A stretch of 64,000 nucleotides of DNA, from contig NZ_CP108055.1 of NCBI RefSeq assembly GCF_036174265.1, forward strand, positions 2,232,001 through 2,296,000, read 5' to 3'. Every line of letters begins with the position of its first letter. Within the stretch, counting starts at the first letter, position 1. The DNA comes from Streptomyces sp. NBC_00285 (GTDB lineage: Bacteria > Actinomycetota > Actinomycetes > Streptomycetales > Streptomycetaceae). Shown here piece after piece: positions 9,001 through 16,416 of the stretch. The notes beneath the pieces are model-generated. The model did no database searches, was not told the DNA's origin, and saw nothing but the letters and a program-made list of their open reading frames with translations. The position numbers and the translations under genes are program-made.

Positions 9001-9589
9001 CCGTACGACCCAGGTGTGGTCGGGCTGGCAGCAGCGCGGCGCGTTCGAGCCGGGCTCGCCCTGGCTGCTGCGCTTCTTCGACCGCATCAAGTGGTATCCG
9101 GTGGACGCGGACGAACTGCTGGAGCTGCGCGCCGACATCGTCTCCGGCCGTTTCGTGCCCCGCATCGAGGAGGGCACCTTCTCGCTCGCCGAGTACCAGG
9201 GCTTCCTCGGCGAACACGCCGAGTCCATCGCGGAGTTCAGAGGCCGCCAGCAGTCCGCCTTCTCCCAGGAGCGGGACGCGTGGGAAGCGGCGGGAGAGTT
9301 CGCGCGCGCCGACGCGGTGTCCGCACCGGCGCTCCCCCCGGCCGAGGTGGCCGTCCCTGCGGGCGGTCAGCTGATCGAGGCCGAATTCGCCGCCTCCGTA
9401 TGGCAGTTGAACGTCGAGCCGGGTGACGAGGTGACGGCCGGACAGCCGCTCCTCGCCCTGGAGGCGATGAAGATGGAGTCCAGGGTGCACGCGCCGACGG
9501 ACGGCGTGGTCGCGGAGATCCTGGCGAGGCCCGGCGATCAGGTCGAGGCGGGGACGGCACTGCTCGTCCTGGCCCCGTCCGCACAGTGA
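6083..9589 (+). CDS. Biotin-dependent urea/guanidine carboxylase
   Basis: A 1168-aa multidomain carboxylase. Residues 1-445 are a biotin carboxylase (LLVANRGEIAVRIIRTARELG, HPGYGFLSED, GGGGGIGMSACRSADEL, EVNTRLQVEHPVTE). The middle is the KipA/KipI-like carboxyltransferase (GYWQVGVPPCGPMDDRSF, later KYNPARTWTAENSVGIGGAY). The C-terminus is a biotinyl domain with EAMKMES; biotin Lys is residue 1130. Full length for the family, without a fused allophanate hydrolase, which is the next gene. Enzymes of this family accompanied by the DUF1989 pair mostly carboxylate guanidine, while true urea carboxylases exist too. The substrate-discriminating Asp/Asn in the carboxyltransferase domain was not resolved here. 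Confidence 0.93.
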   Translation: MTFDTLLVANRGEIAVRIIRTARELGLRTVAVYSDADRAAPHVRLADTAVRLGPAPAKESYLDTDLVLKAAKDTGAGAIHPGYGFLSEDAAFARRCEDAGIVFVGPTPGQLELFGAKHTARAAAQAAGVPLAPGTGLLPSLEAALEAAAVVGYPVMLKATGGGGGIGMSACRSADELTDAWDRVQRVAAASFSTAGVFLERLVEHARHVEVQVFGDGEGRVVTFGDRDCSLQRRNQKVLEEAPAPGLPVHIRAQLADSARDLCASVGYRSAGTVEFVYDDAREEAYFLEVNTRLQVEHPVTEEIYGVDLVAWMLRLARGERDVVREPGTPRGHAVEARLYAEDPSREHRPSAGLLTRVEFPTGVRVDGWVETGTEVTTSYDPMLAKVIAYGPDRAHALRRLDEALARTRVDGIETNLGLVRAALTNADFTRAAHSTATLGEVTDPTPRIEVVAGGTLTTVQDWPGRTGYWQVGVPPCGPMDDRSFRLGNTALANPEGAPGLECTLQGPSLRFSHPTTVCVTGAPAPVTVDGTPVAQWEPVTVPAGGVLAVGAPAEHGLRTYVLFAGGLDVPAFLGSASTFTLGRFGGHGGRALRTGDVLHGGRQAEGTAVADRPSYTSTWHIGAVEGPHAAPEFFTEDDIHDFYAADWKVHFNSARTGVRLVGPKPRWARTDGGEAGLHPSNIHDTPYSVGAVDYTGDMPVLLGPDGPSLGGFVCPATVISAERWKLGQLRPGDTVRFMPVDTSGGPRPAIVDGGILARDGDVTYRRSGDDNLLVEFGSMQLDLALRMRVHALMEAVTEQGPDGITDLTPGIRSLQIQTDPGRLPQHELLAAVREITTSLPPSDELVVPSRTVHLPLSWDDPATREAIARYMAGVRDDAPWCPWNIEFIRRVNGLDSVDDVYRTVFDAEYLVLGLGDVYLGAPVATPLDPRHRLVTTKYNPARTWTAENSVGIGGAYLCVYGMEGPGGYQFVGRTTQVWSGWQQRGAFEPGSPWLLRFFDRIKWYPVDADELLELRADIVSGRFVPRIEEGTFSLAEYQGFLGEHAESIAEFRGRQQSAFSQERDAWEAAGEFARADAVSAPALPPAEVAVPAGGQLIEAEFAASVWQLNVEPGDEVTAGQPLLALEAMKMESRVHAPTDGVVAEILARPGDQVEAGTALLVLAPSAQ

Positions 9590-9603
9590 AAGAGGAGCAG
9601 GAC

Positions 9604-11250
9604 ATGTCCGCCACCGTCACCCGGGTCCGCGCCGCCTACGACCGCGTCGAGGCCGTGGACCGCCCCGAGATCTGGATCGACCTGCGCCCGCGGGAGGAGG
9701 TCGAGCGGGAAGCCCGGACGATCGACGACCGGCTCGAGATGGGCGAGCAACTCCCCCTCGGGGGCCGTCTGTTCGCCACCAAGGGCAACATCGACGTGGC
9801 CGGCCTGCCCACCACGGCGGGCTGTCCGTCGTACGCCTATCACCCCGAGGCCGATGCCCCGGTCGTCGCCCGTCTGCGCGCGGCGGGGGCGATCGTGCTC
9901 GGCACCACGAACCTGGACCAGTTCGCGACGGGCCTGGTCGGCACCCGCTCCCCGCACGGCGCGGTCCGCAACGCCTACGACCCCGAGCGGGTGAGCGGCG
10001 GTTCCAGCTCCGGCTCGGCGGTCGCCGTGGCCCTGGGCATCGTCGACTTCGCCCTCGGAACGGACACGGCGGGCTCGGGCCGGGTCCCGGCCGCCTTCAA
10101 CGGCATCGTCGGTCTCAAGCCCACCCGCGGTCTGGTCCCCACCGCCGGAGTCGTCCCGGCCTGCGCCTCCCTCGACTGTGTGACGGTCTTCGCCCGCACC
10201 CTCCCGGAGGCGGAGCAGGCGCTGTCCCACATGGCGACGGGCACGGCCCCGTCTCTTCCCGGCCGCCGCCCCGGCCCCTGGCGGATCGCCGTCGCCCCGC
10301 GCGAGCAGCTGGGCGAACTGGACGAGGGCTGGGCACAGGCGTACGAGCGGACGGTGGCGCGACTGAGGGCAGCCGGCGCCTCGCTGCGCGAACTCGACCT
10401 CACGCCCTTCACCGAGGCGGCGGCAATGCTCTACGAGGGAGCGTTCGTGGCCGAGCGCTACACCGCCGTGGGAGCCTTTGTCGACAAGGCGATGGCAGCC
10501 GACGACGGCTCCCTCGACCCCACGGTCGCCGCCATCATCACCCGGGCCCGCGACCTGCCCGCCCACCAGCTCTACGCCGACCTGGACCGCCTGTCGGCCC
10601 TGCGCACCCGTGCCCTGACCGAACTGGGCGACGCGGACGCCCTCCTGCTCCCCACGGCCCCCGGTCACCCGACCCTCGCCGAGGTCGCCGCCGACCCCCT
10701 TGGCGCCAACGCCCGCCTGGGCCGCTTCACCAACTCCACGAACCTCTTCGACCTGGCCGCGGTCGCGGTCCCGGCCGGCGAGGTGAGCGGCCTCCCCTTC
10801 GGCGTGATGCTCATCGGCCCGGCCCACAGCGATGAACGCCTGGCGAGGATCGCGGGTCTGGTCCAGCCCGAGGCGCTGCTGGCGGTGGTGGGCGCCCACC
10901 TGACGGGCCAACCCCTGAACCCTCAACTCCTGGCCCTGGGCGCCCACCTGGACCGTACGACGACCACGGCCCCGGTGTACCGCCTGCACGCCCTGCGGAC
11001 AACGCCGCCGAAGCCGGGTCTGGAACATGTGGGCGAGGGCGGCGCGCAGATCGAAGTGGAGATCTGGAGGATGCCCGCAGCGGGCCTCGGCCGGCTCCTT
11101 TCCACCCTCCCCCGCCCCATGGCGCTCGGCAGCGTGCAACTGGCCGACGGCACCGATGTACCCGGCTTCCTCTGCGAGCCCTCCGCCCTCACGGACGCCA
11201 AGGACATCACGTCGTACGAAGGCTGGCGGCCCTATCTGAACGCCGAGTAG
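9604..11250 (+). CDS. atzF: Allophanate hydrolase
   Basis: A 548-aa amidase-signature enzyme that converts allophanate to ammonia and CO2. The Ser-cisSer-Lys triad is visible: Lys60 in ATKGNID, the SGGSSSGS segment near 131-138 (cis-Ser) and Ser159 in TDTAGSGR. The C-terminal domain (about 430-548, EIEIWRMP-like region and GFLCEP) is the usual allophanate hydrolase extension. I chose ATG 9604 over GTG 9586 because AAAGAGGAGCAGGAC places a strong ribosome site 6 nt before it. It is the last gene of the operon and is convergent with helY. Confidence 0.92.
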   Translation: MSATVTRVRAAYDRVEAVDRPEIWIDLRPREEVEREARTIDDRLEMGEQLPLGGRLFATKGNIDVAGLPTTAGCPSYAYHPEADAPVVARLRAAGAIVLGTTNLDQFATGLVGTRSPHGAVRNAYDPERVSGGSSSGSAVAVALGIVDFALGTDTAGSGRVPAAFNGIVGLKPTRGLVPTAGVVPACASLDCVTVFARTLPEAEQALSHMATGTAPSLPGRRPGPWRIAVAPREQLGELDEGWAQAYERTVARLRAAGASLRELDLTPFTEAAAMLYEGAFVAERYTAVGAFVDKAMAADDGSLDPTVAAIITRARDLPAHQLYADLDRLSALRTRALTELGDADALLLPTAPGHPTLAEVAADPLGANARLGRFTNSTNLFDLAAVAVPAGEVSGLPFGVMLIGPAHSDERLARIAGLVQPEALLAVVGAHLTGQPLNPQLLALGAHLDRTTTTAPVYRLHALRTTPPKPGLEHVGEGGAQIEVEIWRMPAAGLGRLLSTLPRPMALGSVQLADGTDVPGFLCEPSALTDAKDITSYEGWRPYLNAE

Positions 11251-11261
11251 GTCCACCTACC

Positions 11262-11291
11262 AGGGGCGCGGGGAACTGCGCGACCAGCCAC
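11262..11291. repeat. Streptomyces dispersed intergenic repeat element
   Basis: The segment from AGGGGCGCGGGGAACTGCGC onward to about 11291 matches a short element I recognise as recurring many times between genes in Streptomyces chromosomes. It sits in the 68-nt gap between the convergent atzF and helY genes and contains a small CGCG stem. It may act as a weak terminator. I see only this copy in the window. Confidence 0.55.
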
Positions 11292-11318
11292 AGCCCACCC
11301 GCGCCCGCCAACGAAGGA

Positions 11319-14135
11319 TCACCCCACCGACGAGTAGGCGACAACCCCCCGCAGCAACAGATCGACCGCCTTGCGCGCGTTCCTCGCGACGGAAGCCCCG
11401 TCACCCCCGGACACCGGAGCCGCCGCGGAGATCTGTCCCAGGACGTCGATCACCTGCTTGCACCACCGCACGAAGTCACCGGCAGGCATCTCCGCCTCCC
11501 GCAGCACCTCGTCGAGCCCCTTGCCGTCGGCCCACATGTACGCGGCCCAGGCGAACCCGAGATCCGGCTCCCGCTGCCCGACCCCCTCGGTCTGGCTGAT
11601 CCCGAAGTCCTCCTCCAGGGCATCCAGCCGCCCCCAGATCCGCACCATCTCACCGAGCGAGGCCTTCGCCTTGCCGGACGGCACCTTGGGCGCCATGGCG
11701 TCGTCGCCCACTCGGGCCTCGTACACCAACGCCGACACGCACGCGGCCAGTTCGGCAGGGGAAAGCCCCTCCCAGACGCCCGCCCGCAGGCATTCACTGG
11801 CCAGCAGGTCGAGTTCGCCGTACAACCGGGCCAGCCGCTTGCCGTGCTCGGTGACCTCGTCGCCCCGCAGATAGTCCAGCTCGGTCAGCAGCGCGACGAT
11901 CCGGTCGAAGGTGCGGGCGATGGTGTTCGTCCGGCCCTCGATGCGCCGCTCCAGCTGCGAGGTGTCCCGCATCAGCCGGTGATACCGCTCGGCCCAACGG
12001 GCGTGGTCCTCCCGGTCGTTGCACCCATGGCAGGGATGCGCACGGATCGCCGTCCGCAGCCGGGCGATCTCCCGGTCGTCGGCCGCCTGGGTACGCTTCT
12101 TGCGGGCCCGCTCCGGCGGGATGTGCCCGGCCTTGGTACGGAGAGCGGTGGCCAGGTCCCGACGGGACTGCGGTGAGCGCGGGTTGAAGGACTTCGGGAT
12201 CCGCATCCGCTCCAACGCCTCGACCGGCACCGGGAAGTCCATCGAGGCGAGCCGCTTGACCTGCCGTTCGGCGGTCAGCACCAGGGGCCTCGGCCCGTCG
12301 TGGTGCTCGAAGCCCCGGTGGCCGTTGGAGCGCCCGGCGGGCAGCCCCGGATCCAGCACCAGTGCGAGACCGGCGTACTTGCCCGTCGGTACATGGATGA
12401 CGTCACCCGGCTTGAGCTTCTCCAGCGCGACGGCCGCCTCGGCCCGCCGCTCCGACACTCCCTGCCGGGCCAGCTCCGTCTCCCGGTCCTTGAGCTCGCG
12501 CCGCAGCCGCGCGTAGTCCTCGAAGTCGCCGAGGTGGCAGGTCATGGACTCCTTGTAGCCGTCTATTCCCTCCTCGTTGCGCTGCACCTGCCGCGAGATC
12601 CCGACGACCGACTTGTCGGCCTGGAACTGTGCGAAGGACGTTTCGAGGAGCTCGCGCGAGCGGTGTCGGCCGAACTGCTCGACCAGGTTGACCGCCATGT
12701 TGTACGACGGCTTGAAGCTGGAGCGCAGCGGGTACGTGCGTGTGCCGGCCAGCCCCGCGAGGTGCTCGGGGCTGCTTCCGCGCTGCCAGAGCACGACGGC
12801 GTGTCCTTCGACGTCGATGCCCCGTCGGCCCGCCCGCCCCGTCAACTGCGTGTACTCGCCGGGAGTGATGTCGGCGTGCTGTTCGCCGTTCCACTTGACG
12901 AGCTTCTCCAGCACCACCGAGCGGGCGGGCATGTTGATGCCCAGCGCCAGGGTCTCGGTCGCGAACACGGCCCTCACCAGACCGCGCACGAAGAGTTCCT
13001 CGACGACCTCCTTGAAGGTCGGCAGCATGCCCGCGTGGTGGGCCGCGATGCCGCGCTCCAGGCCTTCCAGCCACTCGTAGTACCCGAGGACGTGCAGGTC
13101 CTCGGTCGGGATGGACGAGGTGCGCTCCTCGACGAGTTCGCGCACCTTGCCGCGCGCCTCGTCGTCGTTCAGCCGCAGTCCCGCGTGCAGGCACTGCTGG
13201 ACGGCCGCCTCGCAGGCGGCGCGGCTGAAGATGAACGTGATGGCGGGCAGCAGCCCTTCGGCGTCCAGCCGCTCGATGACCTCGGGCCGGCTCGGTGTCC
13301 ACACCTTGGACCGCTGCCGGCGCTCGCGCTCACGGTCGGCCTCGCGCATCGCGCGGCCGCGTCTGCGGTCCTGGTAGGACGGCCGCTGGGCCTCCATCCG
13401 GGCCAGCCGCGTGAGGTCGGGGTTGACGGCCTTCTTCTGGCCCTCGCCCTCCTCGAACAGGTCGTACATCCGCCGCCCGGCGAGCACGTGCTGGAACAGC
13501 GGCACGGGCCGGTGCTCGGAGACGATCACCTGGGTGTCGCCGCGGACGGTGTCGAGCCAGTCGCCGAACTCCTCGGCGTTGGACACCGTTGCCGACAAGG
13601 ACACCAGGGTCACCGACTCGGGGAGGTGGATGATCACCTCTTCCCATACGGCGCCCCGGAAGCGGTCGGAGAGGTAGTGCACCTCGTCCATCACCACGTA
13701 TCCGAGGCCGAGGAGGGTCTGCGAGCCCGCGTAGAGCATGTTCCGCAGTACCTCGGTGGTCATCACGACCACGGGGGCGTCGGAGTTGACGCTGTTGTCA
13801 CCGGTGAGCAGGCCGACCTTGTCCGCGCCGTAACGGCGGCTCAGGTCTGCGTACTTCTGGTTCGACAGCGCCTTGATGGGGGTGGTGTAGAAACACTTCT
13901 TGCCCTGCTGGAGGGCGAGGTGGACGGCGAACTCGCCGACGATCGTCTTGCCGGAGCCGGTGGGGGCGGCCACCAGCACGCCCTTGCCCGCTTCGAGAGC
14001 CTTGCAGGCATCGATCTGGAAGGGATCGAGACCGAAGTCGTACATCTCGCGGAAGTCCGCGAGCGAGGTGGCCTGCTCGGCTGCCCGCAGGCGGGCTGCC
14101 GCGTACCGCTCGGCCGGTGAGAGGTCCTCTGTCAT
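11319..14135 (-). CDS. helY: HelY-type DExH RNA/DNA helicase (Ski2/Mtr4 superfamily)
   Basis: A 938-aa helicase. The motifs are in order: LVAAPTGSGKT (Walker A), MDEVHYLSD (DEVH box), SLSATVSN (motif III), GINMPARS and QLTGRAGRRG (motif VI), followed by the long actinobacterial C-terminal domain with a CHGC element. Homologs are nucleic-acid helicases whose cellular role in actinobacteria is not settled. The start at 14135 is the first ATG in a region with a promoter directly upstream. That promoter fits the PafBC/RecA-independent DNA-damage consensus, suggesting a repair-linked role. Downstream it converges with atzF. Confidence 0.9.
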   Translation of the reverse strand: MTEDLSPAERYAAARLRAAEQATSLADFREMYDFGLDPFQIDACKALEAGKGVLVAAPTGSGKTIVGEFAVHLALQQGKKCFYTTPIKALSNQKYADLSRRYGADKVGLLTGDNSVNSDAPVVVMTTEVLRNMLYAGSQTLLGLGYVVMDEVHYLSDRFRGAVWEEVIIHLPESVTLVSLSATVSNAEEFGDWLDTVRGDTQVIVSEHRPVPLFQHVLAGRRMYDLFEEGEGQKKAVNPDLTRLARMEAQRPSYQDRRRGRAMREADRERERRQRSKVWTPSRPEVIERLDAEGLLPAITFIFSRAACEAAVQQCLHAGLRLNDDEARGKVRELVEERTSSIPTEDLHVLGYYEWLEGLERGIAAHHAGMLPTFKEVVEELFVRGLVRAVFATETLALGINMPARSVVLEKLVKWNGEQHADITPGEYTQLTGRAGRRGIDVEGHAVVLWQRGSSPEHLAGLAGTRTYPLRSSFKPSYNMAVNLVEQFGRHRSRELLETSFAQFQADKSVVGISRQVQRNEEGIDGYKESMTCHLGDFEDYARLRRELKDRETELARQGVSERRAEAAVALEKLKPGDVIHVPTGKYAGLALVLDPGLPAGRSNGHRGFEHHDGPRPLVLTAERQVKRLASMDFPVPVEALERMRIPKSFNPRSPQSRRDLATALRTKAGHIPPERARKKRTQAADDREIARLRTAIRAHPCHGCNDREDHARWAERYHRLMRDTSQLERRIEGRTNTIARTFDRIVALLTELDYLRGDEVTEHGKRLARLYGELDLLASECLRAGVWEGLSPAELAACVSALVYEARVGDDAMAPKVPSGKAKASLGEMVRIWGRLDALEEDFGISQTEGVGQREPDLGFAWAAYMWADGKGLDEVLREAEMPAGDFVRWCKQVIDVLGQISAAAPVSGGDGASVARNARKAVDLLLRGVVAYSSVG

Positions 14136-14145
14136 CGTGCTTTCG

Positions 14146-14168
14146 AGCGTACCGGGCGCCACTGACAA
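14146..14168 (-). promoter_or_regulatory. PafBC (RecA-NDp type) DNA-damage promoter of helY
   Basis: Read on the minus strand, TTGTCAGTG (14168-14160), then 8 nt, then TACGCT (14151-14146). This matches every defined position of the published actinobacterial RecA-independent damage promoter, TTGTCRGTG-N8-TANNNT. The -10 ends 10 nt before the helY ATG, so the mRNA would have an extremely short leader. Confidence 0.75.
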
Positions 14169-14306
14169 CAGGACGATCATTATCCGGATCGGCCTCTGCG
14201 AAACCTGCTCTTCACGCAGATCAACGGCCCCTCGTGGATCGAGGAACCGTCCCGGGAGGAAGCAGGGCAGGGCGCGCACTCGACGGAAGCGGCCCGGAAC
14301 GCGGAA

Positions 14307-14340
14307 GCGGCCGGTCGCGCCGCTCGGGCGCCCCGGCCGC
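14307..14340 (-). terminator. GC-rich hairpin after tatC
   Basis: Arms GCGGCCGG (14307-14314) and CCGGCCGC (14333-14340), with additional GC pairing possible inside the loop. It lies between the tatC stop and the helY promoter, and there is no T-tract, as is usual in Streptomyces. Confidence 0.4.
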
Positions 14341-14375
14341 GGCCCGCGGTGGGGGGTGACGAAGAACGTGGTCCG

Positions 14376-15326
14376 TCAGGTCACGTCGTCGTAGCCGTTG
14401 ACCCGGTCCGTTCCCGACTGTTCGGGCAGGGCCCGGCTCGCGGAGACGGTCTCGACCTCGCCGATCTCGTCGGGGGTGAGGTCCAGGTCGGAGGCCTCGT
14501 CGTCGTCGGGCCCCTCGGACGCACGACGGTGCCTGCGCTTGTCGTTGACCAGGGAGAAGACGACCGCGCAGAAATACAGGATCCAGATCGGTGCGGCCAG
14601 GGCCAGCATGGTCAGCGGGTCGGTGCTGGGCGTGGCGACGGCCGCGAACACCGTGATGCCCATGATCATGCCGCGCCACCAGCCGAGCATCCGCTTGCCG
14701 GTGATCATCCCGATGAGGTTGAGGAAGACCAGCAGCAGAGGCAGCTCGAAGGAGAGGCCGAAGACCAGCACCATGCGCAGGACGAGGTCGAGCAGGTCGT
14801 CCAGGGGCAACAGGTTGGTGGCGTCGCCCGGGGTGAAGCCGATGAGCACCTTCGCCGTGGTCGGCAGGACCGAGTAGGCGAAGTAGGCACCGACCATGAA
14901 GAGCGGGGCACCCGTGCCGACGAAGGCGTAGGCGTACTTCCGCTCGTGCCGGTGCAGACCGGGCGCGATGAAGGCCCACAGCTGGTAGAGCCAGACCGGG
15001 GAGGCCGCGACGACGCCGGCCATCAGCGACACCTTCAGGGCCAGCGTGAAGGGCGTGAGAAGGCCGTTGATCGTGATCTCGGCGCACGGCTTGGTCGACT
15101 TCGTCGCCCGGGCCAGTTCCGAGAAGGACTTGTCACAGCCGACCGAGTCGAGGATCGGCTTGGTGATCAAGTTGATGATGTCGTTGTAGAAGAAGGCGGC
15201 GACGACCGTGATGGCGACGATGGCCAGCATCGCCTTCGCAAGCCGGTTGCGGAGCTCACGAAGGTGCTCCGCGAGGGGCATCCGCCCCTCGGGATCCTTC
15301 TCCTCTTTGCGGGCAGACTTGAGCAA
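14376..15326 (-). CDS. tatC: Twin-arginine translocase subunit TatC
   Basis: A 316-aa polytopic membrane protein with the conserved N-terminal EHLRELRNRL of TatC, then six hydrophobic segments (for example AMLAIVAITVVAAFFY, LKVSLMAGVVAASPVWLYQLWAF and LLVFLNLIGMI) and a charged C-terminal tail. TatC recognises the signal peptides of folded Tat substrates. The TTG at 15326 is used because MLKSARKEEKDPEGRM is the usual actinobacterial beginning; no ATG/GTG gives a full-length product. It lies 48 nt after tatA on the same strand, and tatB is not present here. Confidence 0.95.
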   Translation of the reverse strand: MLKSARKEEKDPEGRMPLAEHLRELRNRLAKAMLAIVAITVVAAFFYNDIINLITKPILDSVGCDKSFSELARATKSTKPCAEITINGLLTPFTLALKVSLMAGVVAASPVWLYQLWAFIAPGLHRHERKYAYAFVGTGAPLFMVGAYFAYSVLPTTAKVLIGFTPGDATNLLPLDDLLDLVLRMVLVFGLSFELPLLLVFLNLIGMITGKRMLGWWRGMIMGITVFAAVATPSTDPLTMLALAAPIWILYFCAVVFSLVNDKRRHRRASEGPDDDEASDLDLTPDEIGEVETVSASRALPEQSGTDRVNGYDDVT

Positions 15327-15374
15327 CCCACGTTCCCATCTCGTGCGGGCGGGCCGGAGAGCTCCGGCCCCGCG

Positions 15375-15662
15375 TCAGCGCTTGGTCGTGTCCGTCGGCT
15401 CGGTGACCGGGCGCGAGCTCGTCACGTCGCCGGGGGCGGCCTGGATGGTGCGCTGAGCCGGGTTCTGCTCGTCGGTGTTGGGCGGGCCGGCCGGAGTGGC
15501 CGTGCTGCTGCCCTCTTCCTTCATCGCCTTGGCCTCGCTCTTGAGGATGCGAGCGGACTTGCCGAGCGAGCGCGCCATGTCGGGAAGCTTCTTCGCGCCG
15601 AACAGCAGGATGACGACGACGAGGATGAGAATGATCTCGGGGGCGCCGAGCCTTCCGAACAT
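15375..15662 (-). CDS. tatA: Twin-arginine translocase subunit TatA
   Basis: A 95-aa protein with one N-terminal transmembrane helix ([20 protein letters not shown]), the FGxxKLP hinge and an amphipathic helix ([20 protein letters not shown]), followed by an unstructured polar tail. TatA oligomerises to form the Tat conduit. It starts at ATG 15662, with GAAGG upstream. tatA and tatC form an operon. A promoter-like pair and an 18-bp palindrome lie upstream. Confidence 0.95.
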   Translation of the reverse strand: MFGRLGAPEIILILVVVILLFGAKKLPDMARSLGKSARILKSEAKAMKEEGSSTATPAGPPNTDEQNPAQRTIQAAPGDVTSSRPVTEPTDTTKR

Positions 15663-15700
15663 AAGTCTTTACCTTCTCACCGAGGCGGCTTGTGGGGTGC

Positions 15701-15718
15701 TGTCCGACCGGTCGGACA
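15701..15718. promoter_or_regulatory. Perfect 18-bp palindrome upstream of tatA
   Basis: TGTCCGACCGGTCGGACA is fully self-complementary with no loop, so it looks like a dimeric-protein operator rather than a hairpin. It lies 38 nt before the tatA ATG, within the likely 5' UTR. The cognate regulator is unknown. Confidence 0.5.
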
Positions 15719-15745
15719 TGCGTCCGATCAGTCGTGCTGACAGCG

Positions 15746-15776
15746 ATCGTAACGCTCAGGGGTGAACGCCTGGCAA
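15746..15776 (-). promoter_or_regulatory. Candidate promoter of tatAC
   Basis: On the minus strand, TTGCCA (15776-15771) and TACGAT (15751-15746) are separated by 19 nt, about 84 nt before the tatA start. The spacing is long but both boxes are reasonable for a housekeeping sigma factor. Confidence 0.4.
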
Positions 15777-15920
15777 TCCCTGTGCGTACTCCCGGTCCGC
15801 GGCCGGGCCTCGTTATCCGGACCGCGACGAGCAGCGTACCTGCCGACCTGGCCGAGGTGACAGGGCGAAGTGGCGCAAAACGCACCCGACCCGCTACTCA
15901 CACCCAACTCTCAGCCGTAC

Positions 15921-16115
15921 TCACAGGGAGTCCGCGGAACGGGCCGTGCTCACCGCCGCCCGCTCCAGGTCCTCCGCGGCCCGGTTGATCCGCCGCGCGG
16001 AGTCCGTGACCTGCCTTCCGAGGCGCTGCGCCTCCAGAAAGACCCGGACGGCGAGCACGCCGAGGACGGCGAGACCCACGAAACCCACAGCTACCGCGAA
16101 CATCGGCCAGAACAT
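15921..16115 (-). CDS. Small single-pass membrane protein, conserved hypothetical
   Basis: A 64-aa protein with an N-terminal hydrophobic segment of about 25 residues (MFAVAVGFVGLAVLGVLAVRVF) and an amphipathic, basic/acidic helical tail rich in Arg, Ala and Glu (LGRQVTDSARRINRAAEDL). I do not recognise a function. It follows the zinc-ribbon protein by 10 nt and so is probably the last gene of the pafB-pafC run. It could be a membrane anchor or scaffold. Confidence 0.65.
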   Translation of the reverse strand: MFWPMFAVAVGFVGLAVLGVLAVRVFLEAQRLGRQVTDSARRINRAAEDLERAAVSTARSADSL

Positions 16116-16125
16116 GGGACCGAGC

Positions 16126-16416
16126 CTAGAGGGTGGAGTGCAGCCGCAGGGTCCGGACCCCGCCGCCCGTCAGCAGCTCCACGATCCGCTCGCCCGCGGG
16201 TTTGCGGACGGCCGAGCCGCACTCGGGGCAGGTGAAGGAGTAGAAGGTGGTACGACTGCTCGCGCCGATGGCCAGGCGCAGGGCGCTCGCGGCCAGCTCG
16301 AACCGCTCCCGGCAGTCCGGGCAGCCCGCCTTGAAGGTCACCGGAGCCGCACTCCTCAGCCCCGCGAAGGCGGCGGCCACCGTCATGCCCGCACCAGAGG
16401 TCGCCAACTCGCTCAA
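16126..16416 (-). CDS. Small zinc-ribbon-like protein, hypothetical
   Basis: A 96-aa protein with two CxxC pairs, CPDC near residues 32-35 and CPEC near 63-66, that could form one zinc ribbon (AGCPDCRERFEL ... FTCPECGSAV). The TTG at 16416 overlaps the pafC stop (TTGA) and follows AGGAGCAGGAG, which supports this start. GTG/ATG choices further in (MTVAAAF) would keep the ribbon. No function is assigned; the position suggests cotranscription with pafBC. Confidence 0.65.
   Translation of the reverse strand: MSELATSGAGMTVAAAFAGLRSAAPVTFKAGCPDCRERFELAASALRLAIGASSRTTFYSFTCPECGSAVRKPAGERIVELLTGGGVRTLRLHSTL

Noticed and set aside
9586..11250. Earlier GTG start for allophanate hydrolase at 9586
   Set aside because: The GTG overlaps the carboxylase stop, but the GAGGAG site lies after it and serves ATG 9604.
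12300..14120. 606-codon plus-strand ORF opposite helY
   Set aside because: helY has the complete set of helicase motifs on the minus strand, so the opposite frame is not coding.
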